From Afifella pfennigii DSM 17143 (GTDB taxonomy: Bacteria; Pseudomonadota; Alphaproteobacteria; Rhizobiales; Afifellaceae): a stretch of DNA of 46,889 bases. Both the position numbers and the translations under genes were made by a program. Positions 1 through 8,362 of this stretch are shown here, one piece after another. How positions within the stretch are numbered: the first letter of the stretch is position 1; each line of letters begins with the position of its first letter. The stretch covers positions 1 through 46,889 of the forward strand of contig NZ_JHZK01000029.1 in NCBI RefSeq assembly GCF_000688515.1, given 5' to 3'. The notes beneath the pieces were generated by a model. It was not told the origin of the DNA. It made no database searches and saw only the letters and a list, made by a program, of their open reading frames with translations.

Positions 1-156
1 CTCCCTGGCGAAGCAGGGCGCGATCTCCGCATCGAGCCACGCCCAGTCGATCCGCTCGCCCAGCCGGACGAGCTCGTGTCGCATGTTGATGATCTGGTCG
101 AGCCGGGCGCGGAACAGGTCATCGGTGAGCTCGCGATTGGGCGCTCTCGGTCGCAT
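1..156 (-). CDS. IS5-family transposase, N-terminal fragment
   Basis: Fifty-two codons are visible, starting at the ATG at 156 and leaving the window in frame. The peptide starts MRPRAPNRELTDDLFRARLD, continues with a QIINMRHELVRLGERIDWAW stretch, and ends CFARE. This is the typical opening of IS5/IS1182-type DDE transposases (DUF772-type N-terminal domain): an LFRARLDQII helix followed by an L-x-x-x-IDW block. The catalytic DDE residues lie outside the window, so activity cannot be judged. It shares no operon with host genes. The family call rests on the N-terminal motif only. Confidence 0.75.
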   Translation of the reverse strand, partial: MRPRAPNRELTDDLFRARLDQIINMRHELVRLGERIDWAWLDAEIAPCFARE

Positions 157-334
157 CGTCACCTCTCGTGATCCTCTCAATCGAATCACGGAAAGGCGCC
201 GCCGGGAATCCCCAAACCGCATGCGAAATCGCAAGGTTCCGCAGGCTCAAGCCACCGAATCCTGCAAAACCGAAACCTTGCGAGAGACCGAAATCCGTCG
301 ACTATCAGCCGCTTATGCGTTCTTCACAGTCAAC
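1..334 (-). mobile_element. IS5-like insertion sequence, upstream end (truncated by the window edge)
   Basis: This is one end of an insertion sequence. Its transposase gene reads leftwards off the window from an ATG at 156-154. Positions 240-334 recur as an exact reverse complement at 46795-46889, which marks the element and places one boundary near 334. After two mismatched bases (335-336) the copies agree again for six bases (aagaac, 337-342), so the true tip may lie up to 8 bp further out, or this may be target-site preference. The stretch 157-334 is the untranslated upstream part of the element. I see no gene in 335-455. The far end and the target duplication are outside the window. Confidence 0.8.
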
Positions 335-455
335 AAAAGAACTGCATGTGTGGCAGCCGATGGCGATCGGCGCTGCCTTAAGAATATGCGGCCGACCTGA
401 CCGGAGAAGGCTCGGCGTGAGGCCACCCGACGCCGAGGCGACGCCGGGCGAAGCC

Positions 456-638
456 TTAAACTGCGGCCTGCTGGTTTGCCTGCAGGCGCGTCATCTCGTC
501 CTTGATATGCAGCTTGCGCCGCTTGAGCTCGTTGATCTCAAGATCATCGGATCCTGGATGGGCAAGAGCTTGTTCAAGCTCCTTTTCCAGCGCCTCGTGG
601 CGCCGCTCCAGCTCTGCAAGATGCGCTTCAAGCGACAT
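456..638 (-). CDS. YdcH/DUF465 family small coiled-coil protein
   Basis: A 60-residue charged helical protein, beginning MSLEAHLAELERRHEALEKE, with heptad-like Leu/Glu/Arg spacing and the conserved LKRRKLHIKDE block near residues 39-49. This is the usual size and layout of DUF465 (YdcH, SlyX-like) proteins, which are abundant in alphaproteobacteria and have no firm biochemical role. An in-frame ATG lies four codons upstream at 650. I prefer 638 because a GGAG sits six bases before it and family members usually begin MS-x-E-x-HL. The gene stands alone on the minus strand and is divergent from a second DUF465 gene at 884. Confidence 0.75.
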   Translation of the reverse strand: MSLEAHLAELERRHEALEKELEQALAHPGSDDLEINELKRRKLHIKDEMTRLQANQQAAV

Positions 639-883
639 TCGCGTCTCCATTCCAATAAGACATCAAACTGTGCCACAGCAGGGCGTAACTGTCTAATGAT
701 GGTGACGCCCCAAGGCATCCACAAGGGCGCACAAAATCGCCGCATCGGGCACGCCTTGCGGTGGCGCGAAGGCGCCTTTGCCGCCGGGCGCAGATAGGCT
801 AGCGAGAGCGACGTGGCGCGCCGGCGCGGCCGTGCTGCGCCAGGGTCCTCGCCGTGCTAGATTGCCGGCTTCGGGAGGTGAGG

Positions 884-1111
884 ATGGACGAAGGCGGTAA
901 CGTCGTTGAGCTGACGCAAAAGGAGATCCGGGCCGAGCTCGCTCTTCTGCGCCAGGAGCATCGCGACCTCGATCAGTCGGTCGAGGCCTTGCACACGGCG
1001 AGCCCGCAGCCGGACTACCTGCAGCTGCAAAGACTGAAGCGCAAGAAGCTGGCGCTGAAAGACCGCATTCGGGCGCTGGAGGACAAGCTCCTGCCCGATA
1101 TCATCGCCTGA
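884..1111 (+). CDS. YdcH/DUF465 family small coiled-coil protein, second copy
   Basis: A 75-residue acidic/basic helical protein with the same core as the neighbouring DUF465 gene: a heptad helix, a short break (ASPQPDY), then LQRLKRKKLALKDRIRALED. The ATG at 884 follows a strong GGGAGG five bases upstream; an earlier in-frame ATG at 854 has no comparable site. Function is unknown for the family; a short antiparallel coiled-coil dimer is expected. It lies upstream of purE with a 93-bp gap and may or may not share its transcript. Confidence 0.75.
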   Translation: MDEGGNVVELTQKEIRAELALLRQEHRDLDQSVEALHTASPQPDYLQLQRLKRKKLALKDRIRALEDKLLPDIIA

Positions 1112-1153
1112 ACGCAAAGGCGCGCAGGCGTTCTCCTGCGGCTTGCGGGCGGC

Positions 1154-1174
1154 GGCGGCTTTCGCTAAGCCGCC
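1154..1174 (+). other. Perfect 8-bp hairpin just upstream of purE
   Basis: GGCGGCTT (1154-1161) and AAGCCGCC (1167-1174) form a perfect stem with a 5-base loop, ending 30 bp before the purE start. No T-run follows, so it is not a standard intrinsic terminator. It could be an mRNA structure in the purE leader or chance in GC-rich DNA. Confidence 0.3.
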
Positions 1175-1204
1175 GGCTTCAGCAAGCTATCCCGACGAGC
1201 CGCC

Positions 1205-1705
1205 TTGCCTTCCACCAGCACCGTTCCCGTCGCCATCGTCATGGGCTCGCGCTCCGATTGGAGCACCATGCAGAAGGCGGCCGAAAAGCTCCAAGAGCTC
1301 GCCGTGCCCTACGAGGCGCGGGTGGTCTCCGCGCACAGGACGCCGGAACGGCTCTACGACTTCGCCAGAGGGGCGGAGGCGGCGGGCTTCAAGGTGATCA
1401 TCGCCGGCGCCGGTGGGGCGGCGCATCTGCCGGGCATGGTGGCCTCGCTGACGCGCCTGCCGGTGCTCGGCGTGCCGGTCAAGTCGAAGGCGCTGTCGGG
1501 GCAGGATTCGCTCTACTCCATCGTGCAGATGCCGGCGGGCGTGCCGGTCGCCACCTTCGCCATCGGTGAGGCGGGGGCAGCCAATGCGGGGCTTTTCGCC
1601 GCCGCCATCCTGGCGCTTTCGGACGAAGAGATTGCAGCGCGGCTCAAAGAGTGGCGGCAGAGGCAGAGCGAGAGCGTTGCTGAACGTCCCGACGACGATG
1701 GCTGA
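1205..1705 (+). CDS. purE: N5-carboxyaminoimidazole ribonucleotide mutase
   Basis: PurE interconverts N5-CAIR and CAIR in de novo purine synthesis, using the product of PurK. The 166-residue protein has the family hallmarks: [11 protein letters not shown] near residues 8-18, [11 protein letters not shown] near 40-50, and [14 protein letters not shown] followed by PVLGVPVKS. The reading frame has no ATG at the right place. The best start is the TTG at 1205, giving [15 protein letters not shown]; no clear ribosome-binding site precedes it. The end overlaps purK by 8 bp, so the two are translationally coupled, as in the usual purEK operon. Confidence 0.93.
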   Translation: MPSTSTVPVAIVMGSRSDWSTMQKAAEKLQELAVPYEARVVSAHRTPERLYDFARGAEAAGFKVIIAGAGGAAHLPGMVASLTRLPVLGVPVKSKALSGQDSLYSIVQMPAGVPVATFAIGEAGAANAGLFAAAILALSDEEIAARLKEWRQRQSESVAERPDDDG

Positions 1706-2807
1706 GACGGCCGGGGAAGAGGCGCTTAAGCCCGGGGCCACGATCGGCATCCTGGGCGGCGGCCAGCTCGGACGCATGCTGGCCAATGCCGCCGCCGAGC
1801 TCGGCTTCAGAACGCATATCTTCTGCCCCGATCCCGACAGCCCCGCCTTCGACGTCGCCGCCCATGCCACCATTGCCGATTATGACGACGAGGCGGCGCT
1901 GAAGGCCTTCGCCGAGGCGGTCGATGTCGTCACCTACGAGTTTGAGAATATCGACGTTGCGGCGGCCGAGCTCCTTGCCGCGCATGGCAAGGTGCGGCCG
2001 GGTCCGCGGGCGCTGGCGGTAGCGCAGGACCGGCTGACGGAGAAGGATTTCCTGAGCCAAATCGGCGTGCCGGTCGGCGCCTATCGGCCGGTCGCCAGCG
2101 AGGCGGAGCTTGCCGCCGCGCTGAAGGAGATCGGCGCGCCGGCGATCCTGAAGACGCGCCGCTTCGGCTATGACGGCAAGGGACAGGCGCGGATCGAGGC
2201 ACCGGAGGAGGCGGGCGAGGCCTTCGCGGCCATCGGCGGCGCGCCGGCGATCCTGGAAGTGCTGGTGCCGTTCGCGCGCGAGGTCTCCGTCATCGGCGTG
2301 CGCGGGCTTGCCGGGGCGAGCGCAGTCTACGACGTGACGGAGAACGTCCACCGCCACCACATCCTCCATACCTCCAGCGCGCCGGCCGCCATCGCCCCCC
2401 AGACCGCCGAGGCGGCGCGGCAGATCGCGGTGAGCGTCATGGACGCGCTCGATTATGTCGGCGTCATCGGCGTGGAATTCTTCGTTCTCGGCGAGGGGGC
2501 GGGGGAGCGGTTGCTCGTCAACGAGATCGCGCCGCGGGTGCACAATTCCGGCCATTGGACGCAGGACGGATGCACCTGCTCGCAGTTCCAGAACCATATC
2601 CGCGCCGTCGCCGGCTGGCCGCTCGGCACCACGGAGCGCCACTCGGACGCCGTGATGACCAATCTCATCGGCGAGGAGACGGGACAATGGGCGCAGCTGG
2701 CGGGCGAGGCCGGCGCGTGCCTGCACCTTTACGGCAAGCGCGAGATGCGCCCGGGGCGTAAGATGGGGCATGTGACCCGGCTTTCGCCGCTTCGGCCGGC
2801 GCGCTAG
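1698..2807 (+). CDS. purK: 5-(carboxyamino)imidazole ribonucleotide synthase
   Basis: PurK is an ATP-grasp ligase that makes N5-CAIR from AIR, ATP and bicarbonate and hands it to PurE. The 369-residue protein opens with the preATP-grasp Rossmann motif [13 protein letters not shown] (residues ~16-28). The ATP-grasp core includes [14 protein letters not shown], and the C-terminal [15 protein letters not shown] carries the metal/ATP ligands. The frame is open further upstream inside purE, but the ATG at 1698 matches the family length and overlaps purE by 8 bp. Confidence 0.95.
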   Translation: MAETAGEEALKPGATIGILGGGQLGRMLANAAAELGFRTHIFCPDPDSPAFDVAAHATIADYDDEAALKAFAEAVDVVTYEFENIDVAAAELLAAHGKVRPGPRALAVAQDRLTEKDFLSQIGVPVGAYRPVASEAELAAALKEIGAPAILKTRRFGYDGKGQARIEAPEEAGEAFAAIGGAPAILEVLVPFAREVSVIGVRGLAGASAVYDVTENVHRHHILHTSSAPAAIAPQTAEAARQIAVSVMDALDYVGVIGVEFFVLGEGAGERLLVNEIAPRVHNSGHWTQDGCTCSQFQNHIRAVAGWPLGTTERHSDAVMTNLIGEETGQWAQLAGEAGACLHLYGKREMRPGRKMGHVTRLSPLRPAR

Positions 2808-2936
2808 CCCGGGCCTTGCCTTTGAGGCGGATGTCGGAGGGCCTTGCGCGCTTGTGCGTCGCGGCGAAGGCCGAGCGCCTTGCGAAGGGGTGGAAAGTGT
2901 GGTGGAAGGCCGCCAATCTTTCCCACAAGGTATCCC

Positions 2937-3500
2937 ATGAAGATCAGCGGTAACGACATCCGCCCCGGCAACGTCATCGAATATGACGGCTCGCTCTGGG
3001 TGGCGGTGAAGGCCAACAAGGTGAAGCCGGGCAAGGGGCCAGCCTACAACCAGGTGGAGCTGAAGAACCTCATCGACGGGCGTAAGCTCAACAACCGCTT
3101 CGGTTCCGACGAACGCGTGGAGCGGGCGCGCATTGAGACCAAGGACTTCCAGTTCCTCTATAAGGACGGCGATATGCTGGTCTTCATGGACGCCGATACC
3201 TACGAGCAGATCAACCTCGCCGAGGATTTCGTCGGCGAGCGCGCCGCCTTCCTGCAGGACGGCATGACGGTGACGCTGGAAATGCACGAGGAAAAGCCGA
3301 TCGGCATCTCCCTGCCCGACCAGGTGGTGCTGGCGATCACCGAGACGGAGCCGACCATCAAGGGTCAGACCGCCGCCTCCTCCTACAAGCCGGCTGTGCT
3401 GGAAAACGGCGTGCGCGTCATGGTGCCGCCCTTTATCACCACGGGCGAGCGGATCGTCGTCGACACCAGCGAGATCACCTACGTCAAGCGCGCCGACTAG
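2937..3500 (+). CDS. efp: Translation elongation factor P
   Basis: EF-P rescues ribosomes stalled on polyproline stretches. The 187-residue protein starts [18 protein letters not shown] and has the three-domain EF-P layout. Domain I carries the modification loop [16 protein letters not shown], in which Lys33 is equivalent to the beta-lysylated lysine of E. coli EF-P, so an EpmA/EpmB-type modification is expected. The ATG at 2937 has an AAGG six bases upstream. The frame runs open to 2844 but that extension lacks family similarity. A suhB-like gene follows after 16 bp. Confidence 0.95.
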   Translation: MKISGNDIRPGNVIEYDGSLWVAVKANKVKPGKGPAYNQVELKNLIDGRKLNNRFGSDERVERARIETKDFQFLYKDGDMLVFMDADTYEQINLAEDFVGERAAFLQDGMTVTLEMHEEKPIGISLPDQVVLAITETEPTIKGQTAASSYKPAVLENGVRVMVPPFITTGERIVVDTSEITYVKRAD

Positions 3501-3516
3501 GGCCGAGAGCAAAGAC

Positions 3517-4311
3517 ATGGCCGGTTCGGCCCTCATCAACGTAATGGTGCGCGCCGCCATGAAGGCGGGGCGCGTGCTGGCCCGCGACTTCGGCGAGGTG
3601 GAGCAGCTGCAGGTCTCGCGCAAGGGACCGGCCGATTTCGTCTCCGCCGCCGATCGGCGCGCCGAGGAAATCATTCGCGACGAGCTGGAGCGGGCGCGGC
3701 CCGGCTATTCCTTTCTGATGGAGGAGACCGGCGAGACGCGCGGCAGCGACCCGCAACACCTGTGGATCGTCGACCCGCTCGACGGCACCACCAATTTCCT
3801 GCACGGCATTCCGCTCTTTGCCGTCTCCATCGCCCTGGAGCGGCAGGGAAAGCTCATGGCCGGCGTCGTCTACAATCCCGTCACCGACGAGCTCTACACC
3901 GCCGAGCGCGGCGCCGGGGCCTTCTTCAACGACCGGCGCCTCAGAGTGGCGCAGCGGCGCGAGCTCTACGAGGCGGTGATCGCCACCGGCATTCCGCATT
4001 TCGGCCGCGGCGACCACGGCGTTTTCCTGAAGCAGCTGGCCAAGGTGATGGGCGAGACCGCCGGCATCCGCCGCTGCGGGGCGGCCGCGCTCGACCTCGC
4101 CTGGGTCGCCTCCGGGCGCTTCGACGGCTTCTGGGAGGAGGCGCTGTCGCCCTGGGACATGGCCGCCGGCATCCTTCTCATCACCGAGGCAGGGGGCTTC
4201 GTCAGCGACCTTTCCGGCCGCGACCAGATGCTGGGGCGCGGCACCATCGTGGCCGGCAACGAGGCGGTGCACCGCAGGCTCTTGAAGCTTCTCAACGAGG
4301 CCGGGCGCTAG
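3517..4311 (+). CDS. suhB: Inositol monophosphatase family protein (SuhB-like)
   Basis: A Mg2+-dependent phosphatase of the inositol monophosphatase/SuhB family, 264 residues. Metal-binding motifs are present: Glu69/Glu70 in MEET, Asp86 and Asp89 in DPLDGTTNF, and Asp214 in WDMAAG. It dephosphorylates inositol-1-phosphate or related sugar phosphates; in enterobacteria SuhB also takes part in rRNA antitermination, which cannot be inferred here. It starts 16 bp after efp and is probably co-transcribed with it. The exact substrate is uncertain because the family is broad. Confidence 0.88.
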   Translation: MAGSALINVMVRAAMKAGRVLARDFGEVEQLQVSRKGPADFVSAADRRAEEIIRDELERARPGYSFLMEETGETRGSDPQHLWIVDPLDGTTNFLHGIPLFAVSIALERQGKLMAGVVYNPVTDELYTAERGAGAFFNDRRLRVAQRRELYEAVIATGIPHFGRGDHGVFLKQLAKVMGETAGIRRCGAAALDLAWVASGRFDGFWEEALSPWDMAAGILLITEAGGFVSDLSGRDQMLGRGTIVAGNEAVHRRLLKLLNEAGR

Positions 4312-4370
4312 GTTGCGAGGCGGCGCGGCGGCGGGTCATCGGCGAGACGGTTTCGCCCTTGCGGCAAATC

Positions 4371-4385
4371 ACGCTAGATTAGCGT
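4371..4385. promoter_or_regulatory. Inverted repeat upstream of the MotA-like gene
   Basis: ACGCTA (4371-4376) and TAGCGT (4380-4385) form a perfect 6-bp inverted repeat with a 3-base spacer, ending 24 bp before the ATG at 4410. It overlaps a weak -10-like TAGATT (4375-4380) that lies 17 bp after TTCGCC (4352-4357). This could be an operator or a small RNA hairpin. The support is pattern only. Confidence 0.3.
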
Positions 4386-4409
4386 CAAAGCGGCGATTCC
4401 CTGGACGCC

Positions 4410-5468
4410 ATGGCGAAAGATTTCGATCCCTATAAGCTCTCCTCGCCTCAGGTCTTCCTGGTGCGGATGGTGATCTTTCTGGTGATCGCCGCCTTCGTGC
4501 CGCTTATCCTCTATCGCCAGATCGCCGTCGGCTTCATGTCCAATCCGGGCCTTAACGGGCTCATCGTCGGCGTGCTCGTCATTGGCGTGGCGCTCGCCTT
4601 TCGCAGCGTCATCGTGCTGATGCCGGAGGTGCGCTGGGTCAATTCCTTCCGCCGGCGCGAATCCGAATTCTCCGAGCCGACGCCGAGAATGCTGGCGCCG
4701 ATGGCCACGCTCCTGCGCGACCGGCGCGAGGCCATGCTGTCGACGCAGACCTGGCGCTCCATCCTCGATTCCATCGCCACGCGCCTCGACGAGAACCGCG
4801 AGATTCTGCGCTATCTCACCGGGCTTCTGGTGTTCCTCGGGCTGCTCGGCACCTTCTGGGGGCTGCTTCGAACCGTCGGCTCGGTATCGGAGACCATCCA
4901 GTCGCTGCGCGTGGGCTCCGGCGAGGCCGGCGTCATCTTCGAGGAGCTGAAGGCCGGACTGGAAGCGCCGCTCTCGGGCATGGCGATTGCGTTTTCCTCC
5001 TCGCTCTTCGGCCTTGCCTCCTCGCTGGTGCTCGGCTTTCTCGACTTGCAGGCCGGCCAGGCGCAGAACCGCTTCTACACCGAGCTGGAGGACTGGCTCT
5101 CCACCATGACGGACCTTGAGGAGTTCGATCTTGAGGACGCGGAGACCGGCAATACGGTGCAGGAGATCCGCGTTGCCGTGGAGCGGCTGTCGCGCAACCT
5201 TGAAGGCGGCGGGCGACCCTCCATCGCGGCGATGGCCAATCTCGCCGAGGGTATCCAGGGCCTCGTCCAGCATATGCGCAACGAGCAGCAGATGGTGCGC
5301 GACTGGATGGAGGGGCAGGCGGAGCAGCGCGAGCATCTGCAAAGGACGCTGAACGCCATCTCCGACAAGCTCGGCCGCGGCCCCGACCCGCAGGGCCGGC
5401 TCTTCGGCGAGGAGGAAGGCCGCTTTCGGCGGCGCATGCCGGGCGTGACCGAGACGCAGGAGCGTTAG
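4410..5468 (+). CDS. MotA/TolQ/ExbB-type proton channel subunit of an orphan motor module
   Basis: A 352-residue membrane protein. Predicted transmembrane helices lie near residues 15-34, 50-71, 135-156 and 188-211, with a ~60-residue cytoplasmic loop between helices 2 and 3 and a ~140-residue cytoplasmic C-terminal tail. Helices 3 and 4 carry the Gly/Ala/Ser-rich pattern of MotA/ExbB/TolQ channels (LLGTFWGLLRTV; GMAIAFSSSLFGLASSLVLG). The gene is followed after 4 bp by a MotB-like partner, so the two probably form a pentamer-dimer ion-driven motor. No flagellar, Ton or Zorya genes are adjacent, and the real tolQR lies elsewhere at 30663. Orthologous pairs occur in Rhizobiales under generic MotA/ExbB names; the function is not known to me. 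Confidence 0.8.
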   Translation: MAKDFDPYKLSSPQVFLVRMVIFLVIAAFVPLILYRQIAVGFMSNPGLNGLIVGVLVIGVALAFRSVIVLMPEVRWVNSFRRRESEFSEPTPRMLAPMATLLRDRREAMLSTQTWRSILDSIATRLDENREILRYLTGLLVFLGLLGTFWGLLRTVGSVSETIQSLRVGSGEAGVIFEELKAGLEAPLSGMAIAFSSSLFGLASSLVLGFLDLQAGQAQNRFYTELEDWLSTMTDLEEFDLEDAETGNTVQEIRVAVERLSRNLEGGGRPSIAAMANLAEGIQGLVQHMRNEQQMVRDWMEGQAEQREHLQRTLNAISDKLGRGPDPQGRLFGEEEGRFRRRMPGVTETQER

Positions 5469-5472
5469 AGCC

Positions 5473-6498
5473 ATGCCGCTGGCGCGCGCACGGCGCCTGC
5501 AAAGGGCCGATTACTGGCCGGGCTTCGTCGACGCCATGGCGACCCTGCTTCTGGTCTTCGTCTTCCTTCTGACCGTCTTCTTCATCGCCCAGTTCTTCCT
5601 CAACCAGGAAATCTCCGGCCGGGACGAGGTCTTGAACCGCCTCAACGCCCAGATCGCCGAACTGACGGAGCTTCTGGCGCTGGAGCGCACCAACAGCCGC
5701 GACCTTGCCGAGACGGTCGCCTCGCTGCGGGCAAGCCTTGAGAGCGCCGCCTCCGAGCGCGACCGGCTGGAGGGGCTGTTATCCTCCTCCTCCGGGGCGG
5801 CCGGGCAGGCCGAGGAGCGTATCGCCGACCTTCAGGGCGACCTTGAATCGGAAAAGCAGGTGAGCCAGCGCGCGCTTGCCCAGGTGGAGCTTCTCAACCA
5901 GCAGCTTTCGGCCCTGCGCCGGCAGATCGCGGCGCTGGAGGAGGCGCTGGAGGCCTCCGAGGAGCGCGACCGGCAGAGCCAGACGAAGATCGCCGATCTC
6001 GGCAGGCGGCTCAACGTGGCGCTCGCTCAACGCGTGCAGGAGCTGTCGCGCTATCGCTCCGACTTCTTCGGGCGCCTCAGGGAGATTCTGGCCGGCCGCT
6101 CCGATATCGAGATCGTCGGCGACCGCTTCGTCCTGCCGGCCTCCGTGCTCTTTCCGACCGGGACGGACGAGATCAGCGCCTCCTTCGCCGCCGAGCTCAA
6201 CGGCCTTGCCGACGCCATCAAGCAGCTGGAGGCGGAGATCCCGGAAGAGATCAACTGGGTCATCCGCGTCGACGGGCATACCGACAAACGCCCGATCACC
6301 GGTGGACGCTTTTCCTCCAACTGGGAGCTCTCGGCGGCGCGCGCCATCGCCGTGGTGCGCTATCTCATCGATGAGGGCGTGGCGCCGGAGCATCTCGTCG
6401 CCGCCGGCTTCGGCGAATTCCGACCGCTCGACGAGGCGGAGACGGAAGAGGCCTTTGCGCGCAACCGGCGCATTGAGCTGAAGCTGACGCAGCAATAG
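5473..6498 (+). CDS. MotB-like protein: membrane anchor, coiled coil, OmpA peptidoglycan-binding domain
   Basis: A 341-residue partner of the upstream channel. A short cytoplasmic N-terminus leads into one transmembrane helix (about residues 16-43) with an acidic residue at its start, Asp20 in GFVDAMATLLLVF, the position of the proton-carrying Asp of MotB. A long coiled coil covers about residues 47-200. An OmpA/MotB domain follows, with DGHTDKRP, SNWELSAARA and a final NRRIELKL. The layout matches MotB or ZorB, but the coiled coil is longer than in typical MotB. It begins 4 bp after the upstream stop, so the pair is co-translated. Confidence 0.82.
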   Translation: MPLARARRLQRADYWPGFVDAMATLLLVFVFLLTVFFIAQFFLNQEISGRDEVLNRLNAQIAELTELLALERTNSRDLAETVASLRASLESAASERDRLEGLLSSSSGAAGQAEERIADLQGDLESEKQVSQRALAQVELLNQQLSALRRQIAALEEALEASEERDRQSQTKIADLGRRLNVALAQRVQELSRYRSDFFGRLREILAGRSDIEIVGDRFVLPASVLFPTGTDEISASFAAELNGLADAIKQLEAEIPEEINWVIRVDGHTDKRPITGGRFSSNWELSAARAIAVVRYLIDEGVAPEHLVAAGFGEFRPLDEAETEEAFARNRRIELKLTQQ

Positions 6499-6537
6499 AC
6501 CTCACGACCTGGAGCGAGGAAGGTTTCCTTCAGCGGG

Positions 6538-7407
6538 TTATGGCGTTTCGCTTGCAGCCATCGCGTTGTCGCCGGCTGGTACGACGGCGCGCGTGTAAAG
6601 GTGCCATGTCGCATGCCCCAGCACCGGCAGGACGATGAGAAGCCCCAGGAAGGCCGGCAGCATCGCCGCGATGGTGAGGGCGGCGACGAGAACGCCCCAG
6701 GCGAGCATCGGGCCCGGGTTCTCCTTCACCGTCTTGAAGCTGACGATCATCGCGGAGACGAAATCGAGATCGCGGTCGAGAAGCAGCGGCATGGCGATGA
6801 CGGTGGCTGAGAAGAGGACCAGCGACAGGAAGGCGCCCACCGCCGTGCCGACGAGGAGGAAGCCGAGACCTTCCGGCGTGGTGGTGACGACCATGAGGAA
6901 ATCGCCGAGGCTGGAAAAGCTCTTGAAGCCGAGGAAGAGGGCTAGAAGAAGCCGTACCTGATAGATCCACACCCAGAAGACGAAGAGGATGACGAAGGCC
7001 ATCCAGCCGAGCTGCCGGTGGCGCTGGCTGACGACGACGGTCAGGACCTCGCGCCAGCGAGGCTTTTCGCCAAGGGAGCGCAGGCGGCTCACCTCGTAGA
7101 GCCCCGCCGCCACGAAGGGGCCTAAAAGCGGAAAGCCGACGCCGAGGATGAGGATCATCCACGGCATGTCGAGCGCCAGGACGAAGGCGAGGATGAGAAG
7201 GCCGCCGGCGACATAGACGGAGGCGAAGAAAAGCCCGAAGGCGGGGCAGGCGAGGAAATCGCGCCCGCCTGCCTTCAGCGCGGCGCCGATATCGGCGAAG
7301 GCGAGGCGCCGAACCTCTGGCAGGCGCGGCGGCGCAGCCGCTTCCTCCTCGACGGTGTCGTGATAAAGGCGCGCCTCCTCGGCGCGCGGCTGGTGCGATA
7401 GCGTCAC
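6538..7407 (-). CDS. DUF2189 family integral membrane protein
   Basis: A 289-residue membrane protein with a ~45-residue cytoplasmic N-terminus and about six hydrophobic segments (near 51-79, 82-106, 133-160, 181-210 and 233-270, the last long enough for two helices). The PEVRRLAFADIGAALKAGGRDF lead-in and the FKTVKENPGPMLAWG segment are typical of DUF2189, a family sometimes mislabelled as cytochrome oxidase subunit; I see no haem or copper ligands. The start is a GTG at 7407 preceded by AGGGAGG six bases upstream. It converges with the MotB-like gene, with a 39-bp gap. Confidence 0.75.
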   Translation of the reverse strand: MTLSHQPRAEEARLYHDTVEEEAAAPPRLPEVRRLAFADIGAALKAGGRDFLACPAFGLFFASVYVAGGLLILAFVLALDMPWMILILGVGFPLLGPFVAAGLYEVSRLRSLGEKPRWREVLTVVVSQRHRQLGWMAFVILFVFWVWIYQVRLLLALFLGFKSFSSLGDFLMVVTTTPEGLGFLLVGTAVGAFLSLVLFSATVIAMPLLLDRDLDFVSAMIVSFKTVKENPGPMLAWGVLVAALTIAAMLPAFLGLLIVLPVLGHATWHLYTRAVVPAGDNAMAASETP

Positions 7408-7582
7408 GGCGGCCCTCCCTGGGCAATGGCCGCCTTGTCTTTGTGGTGGCGGCGTCGTTTTGCCGCAAGCTTAGAGCCGTTCTTTTCTCGATTGAAGCCT
7501 TCGTCCGACGAAAACCAGTTTCCGCAAGCGCGAATGACGCTCAACAGCGCGCTTTGCCATGGGATGAAGGCCGGCGCTGCCG

Positions 7583-8218
7583 TCAGGTCTCGGGCCGCCC
7601 GCCCTTATCTGCCGGCCCGGCCTGGCCGGCCATCTGCCCTCGTGTGGCGGCATCCGCGAAGACCCGGAGTTCCCTCAGGAGCGGGTGACGCGCCGTAGCC
7701 TCGGCGCCATAGGCGAGGTTGAAGGCATAGTCGAAATCCGGCGGGTTCTTTCCGAGTGCGTGCTGCAGGATGGTCTCAAGCTTGTCGAAGCCTTTGGCGA
7801 GGACCGCCTCCGGCGTCGCGCCGGCGGCGTATTCGGCCGCAAGGGCGAGGATTTCCTCGCGCAGATCCGCAGGCAGCGGGGCGCAGAGCTCGGCAAGGGC
7901 AGCGCGCTCGCTCTCGGCCCTTTCCGGCCCGGCGTGCTGAAGCGGCGCCGGCACGTCGCCGGCGATCGCCTCGCCGAGATCGTGGACGAGGCAGAGCTTT
8001 ACGAGCCGCAGCTCATCGATACCGGCAAGCTCGCGGGAGAAGAGCGTCACGAAAAGGCACAGCCGCCAGCTATGCTCGGCGACGCTCTCGCGGCGGCCCT
8101 CGGCAGTGACGCCGCTGCGCAGCGTGTCCTTCAGCCTCTCGGCGGCCTGGACGAAAGCGAGGATGCCGCCAAGGCGTTCCGGGTCGATGGCGGGCGGGTC
8201 GTCGTTCCTTTCCGTCAT
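7583..8218 (-). CDS. HD-domain hydrolase (YfbR/HDDC2-like 5'-deoxynucleotidase family)
   Basis: A 211-residue HD-superfamily protein. The metal ligands are visible: His49 in VAEHSWR, His79-Asp80 in CLVHDLGEAIAGD, and Asp145 in GFDKLETILQHA. This H...HD...D pattern with E-AIAGD is that of the HDDC2/YfbR group, which removes phosphate from deoxynucleoside monophosphates; the substrate here is inferred from the family only. The ATG at 8218 follows a GGAGG seven bases upstream. It lies on the same strand as the ABC exporter upstream, 144 bp away, and may be read independently. Confidence 0.8.
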   Translation of the reverse strand: MTERNDDPPAIDPERLGGILAFVQAAERLKDTLRSGVTAEGRRESVAEHSWRLCLFVTLFSRELAGIDELRLVKLCLVHDLGEAIAGDVPAPLQHAGPERAESERAALAELCAPLPADLREEILALAAEYAAGATPEAVLAKGFDKLETILQHALGKNPPDFDYAFNLAYGAEATARHPLLRELRVFADAATRGQMAGQAGPADKGGRPET

Positions 8219-8362
8219 GGCGGGACCTCCGCTTGGTTCGGCTTAAGGCACCCCGGCGCGGGGTAGCACCCCTGCCGGAGCGAGCGAAAGCGCGCGGAGC
8301 TGTTCCTGCAGCTCTCCGATTTGCCGCAATGCCTCGGGCCGCAGGCCGCGAGGCAGCGGCTT

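Noticed and set aside
1644-3674. Very long open frame on the minus strand opposite purE-purK-efp
   Set aside because: It lies antisense to three well-conserved genes, has no recognisable domain and an Arg/Gly/Pro-rich composition typical of antisense frames in GC-rich DNA.
4410-6498. Zorya-type anti-phage defence (ZorAB)
   Set aside because: The two proteins resemble ZorA and ZorB in layout, but no ZorC/ZorD helicase or ZorE nuclease adjoins; neighbours are suhB and DUF2189.
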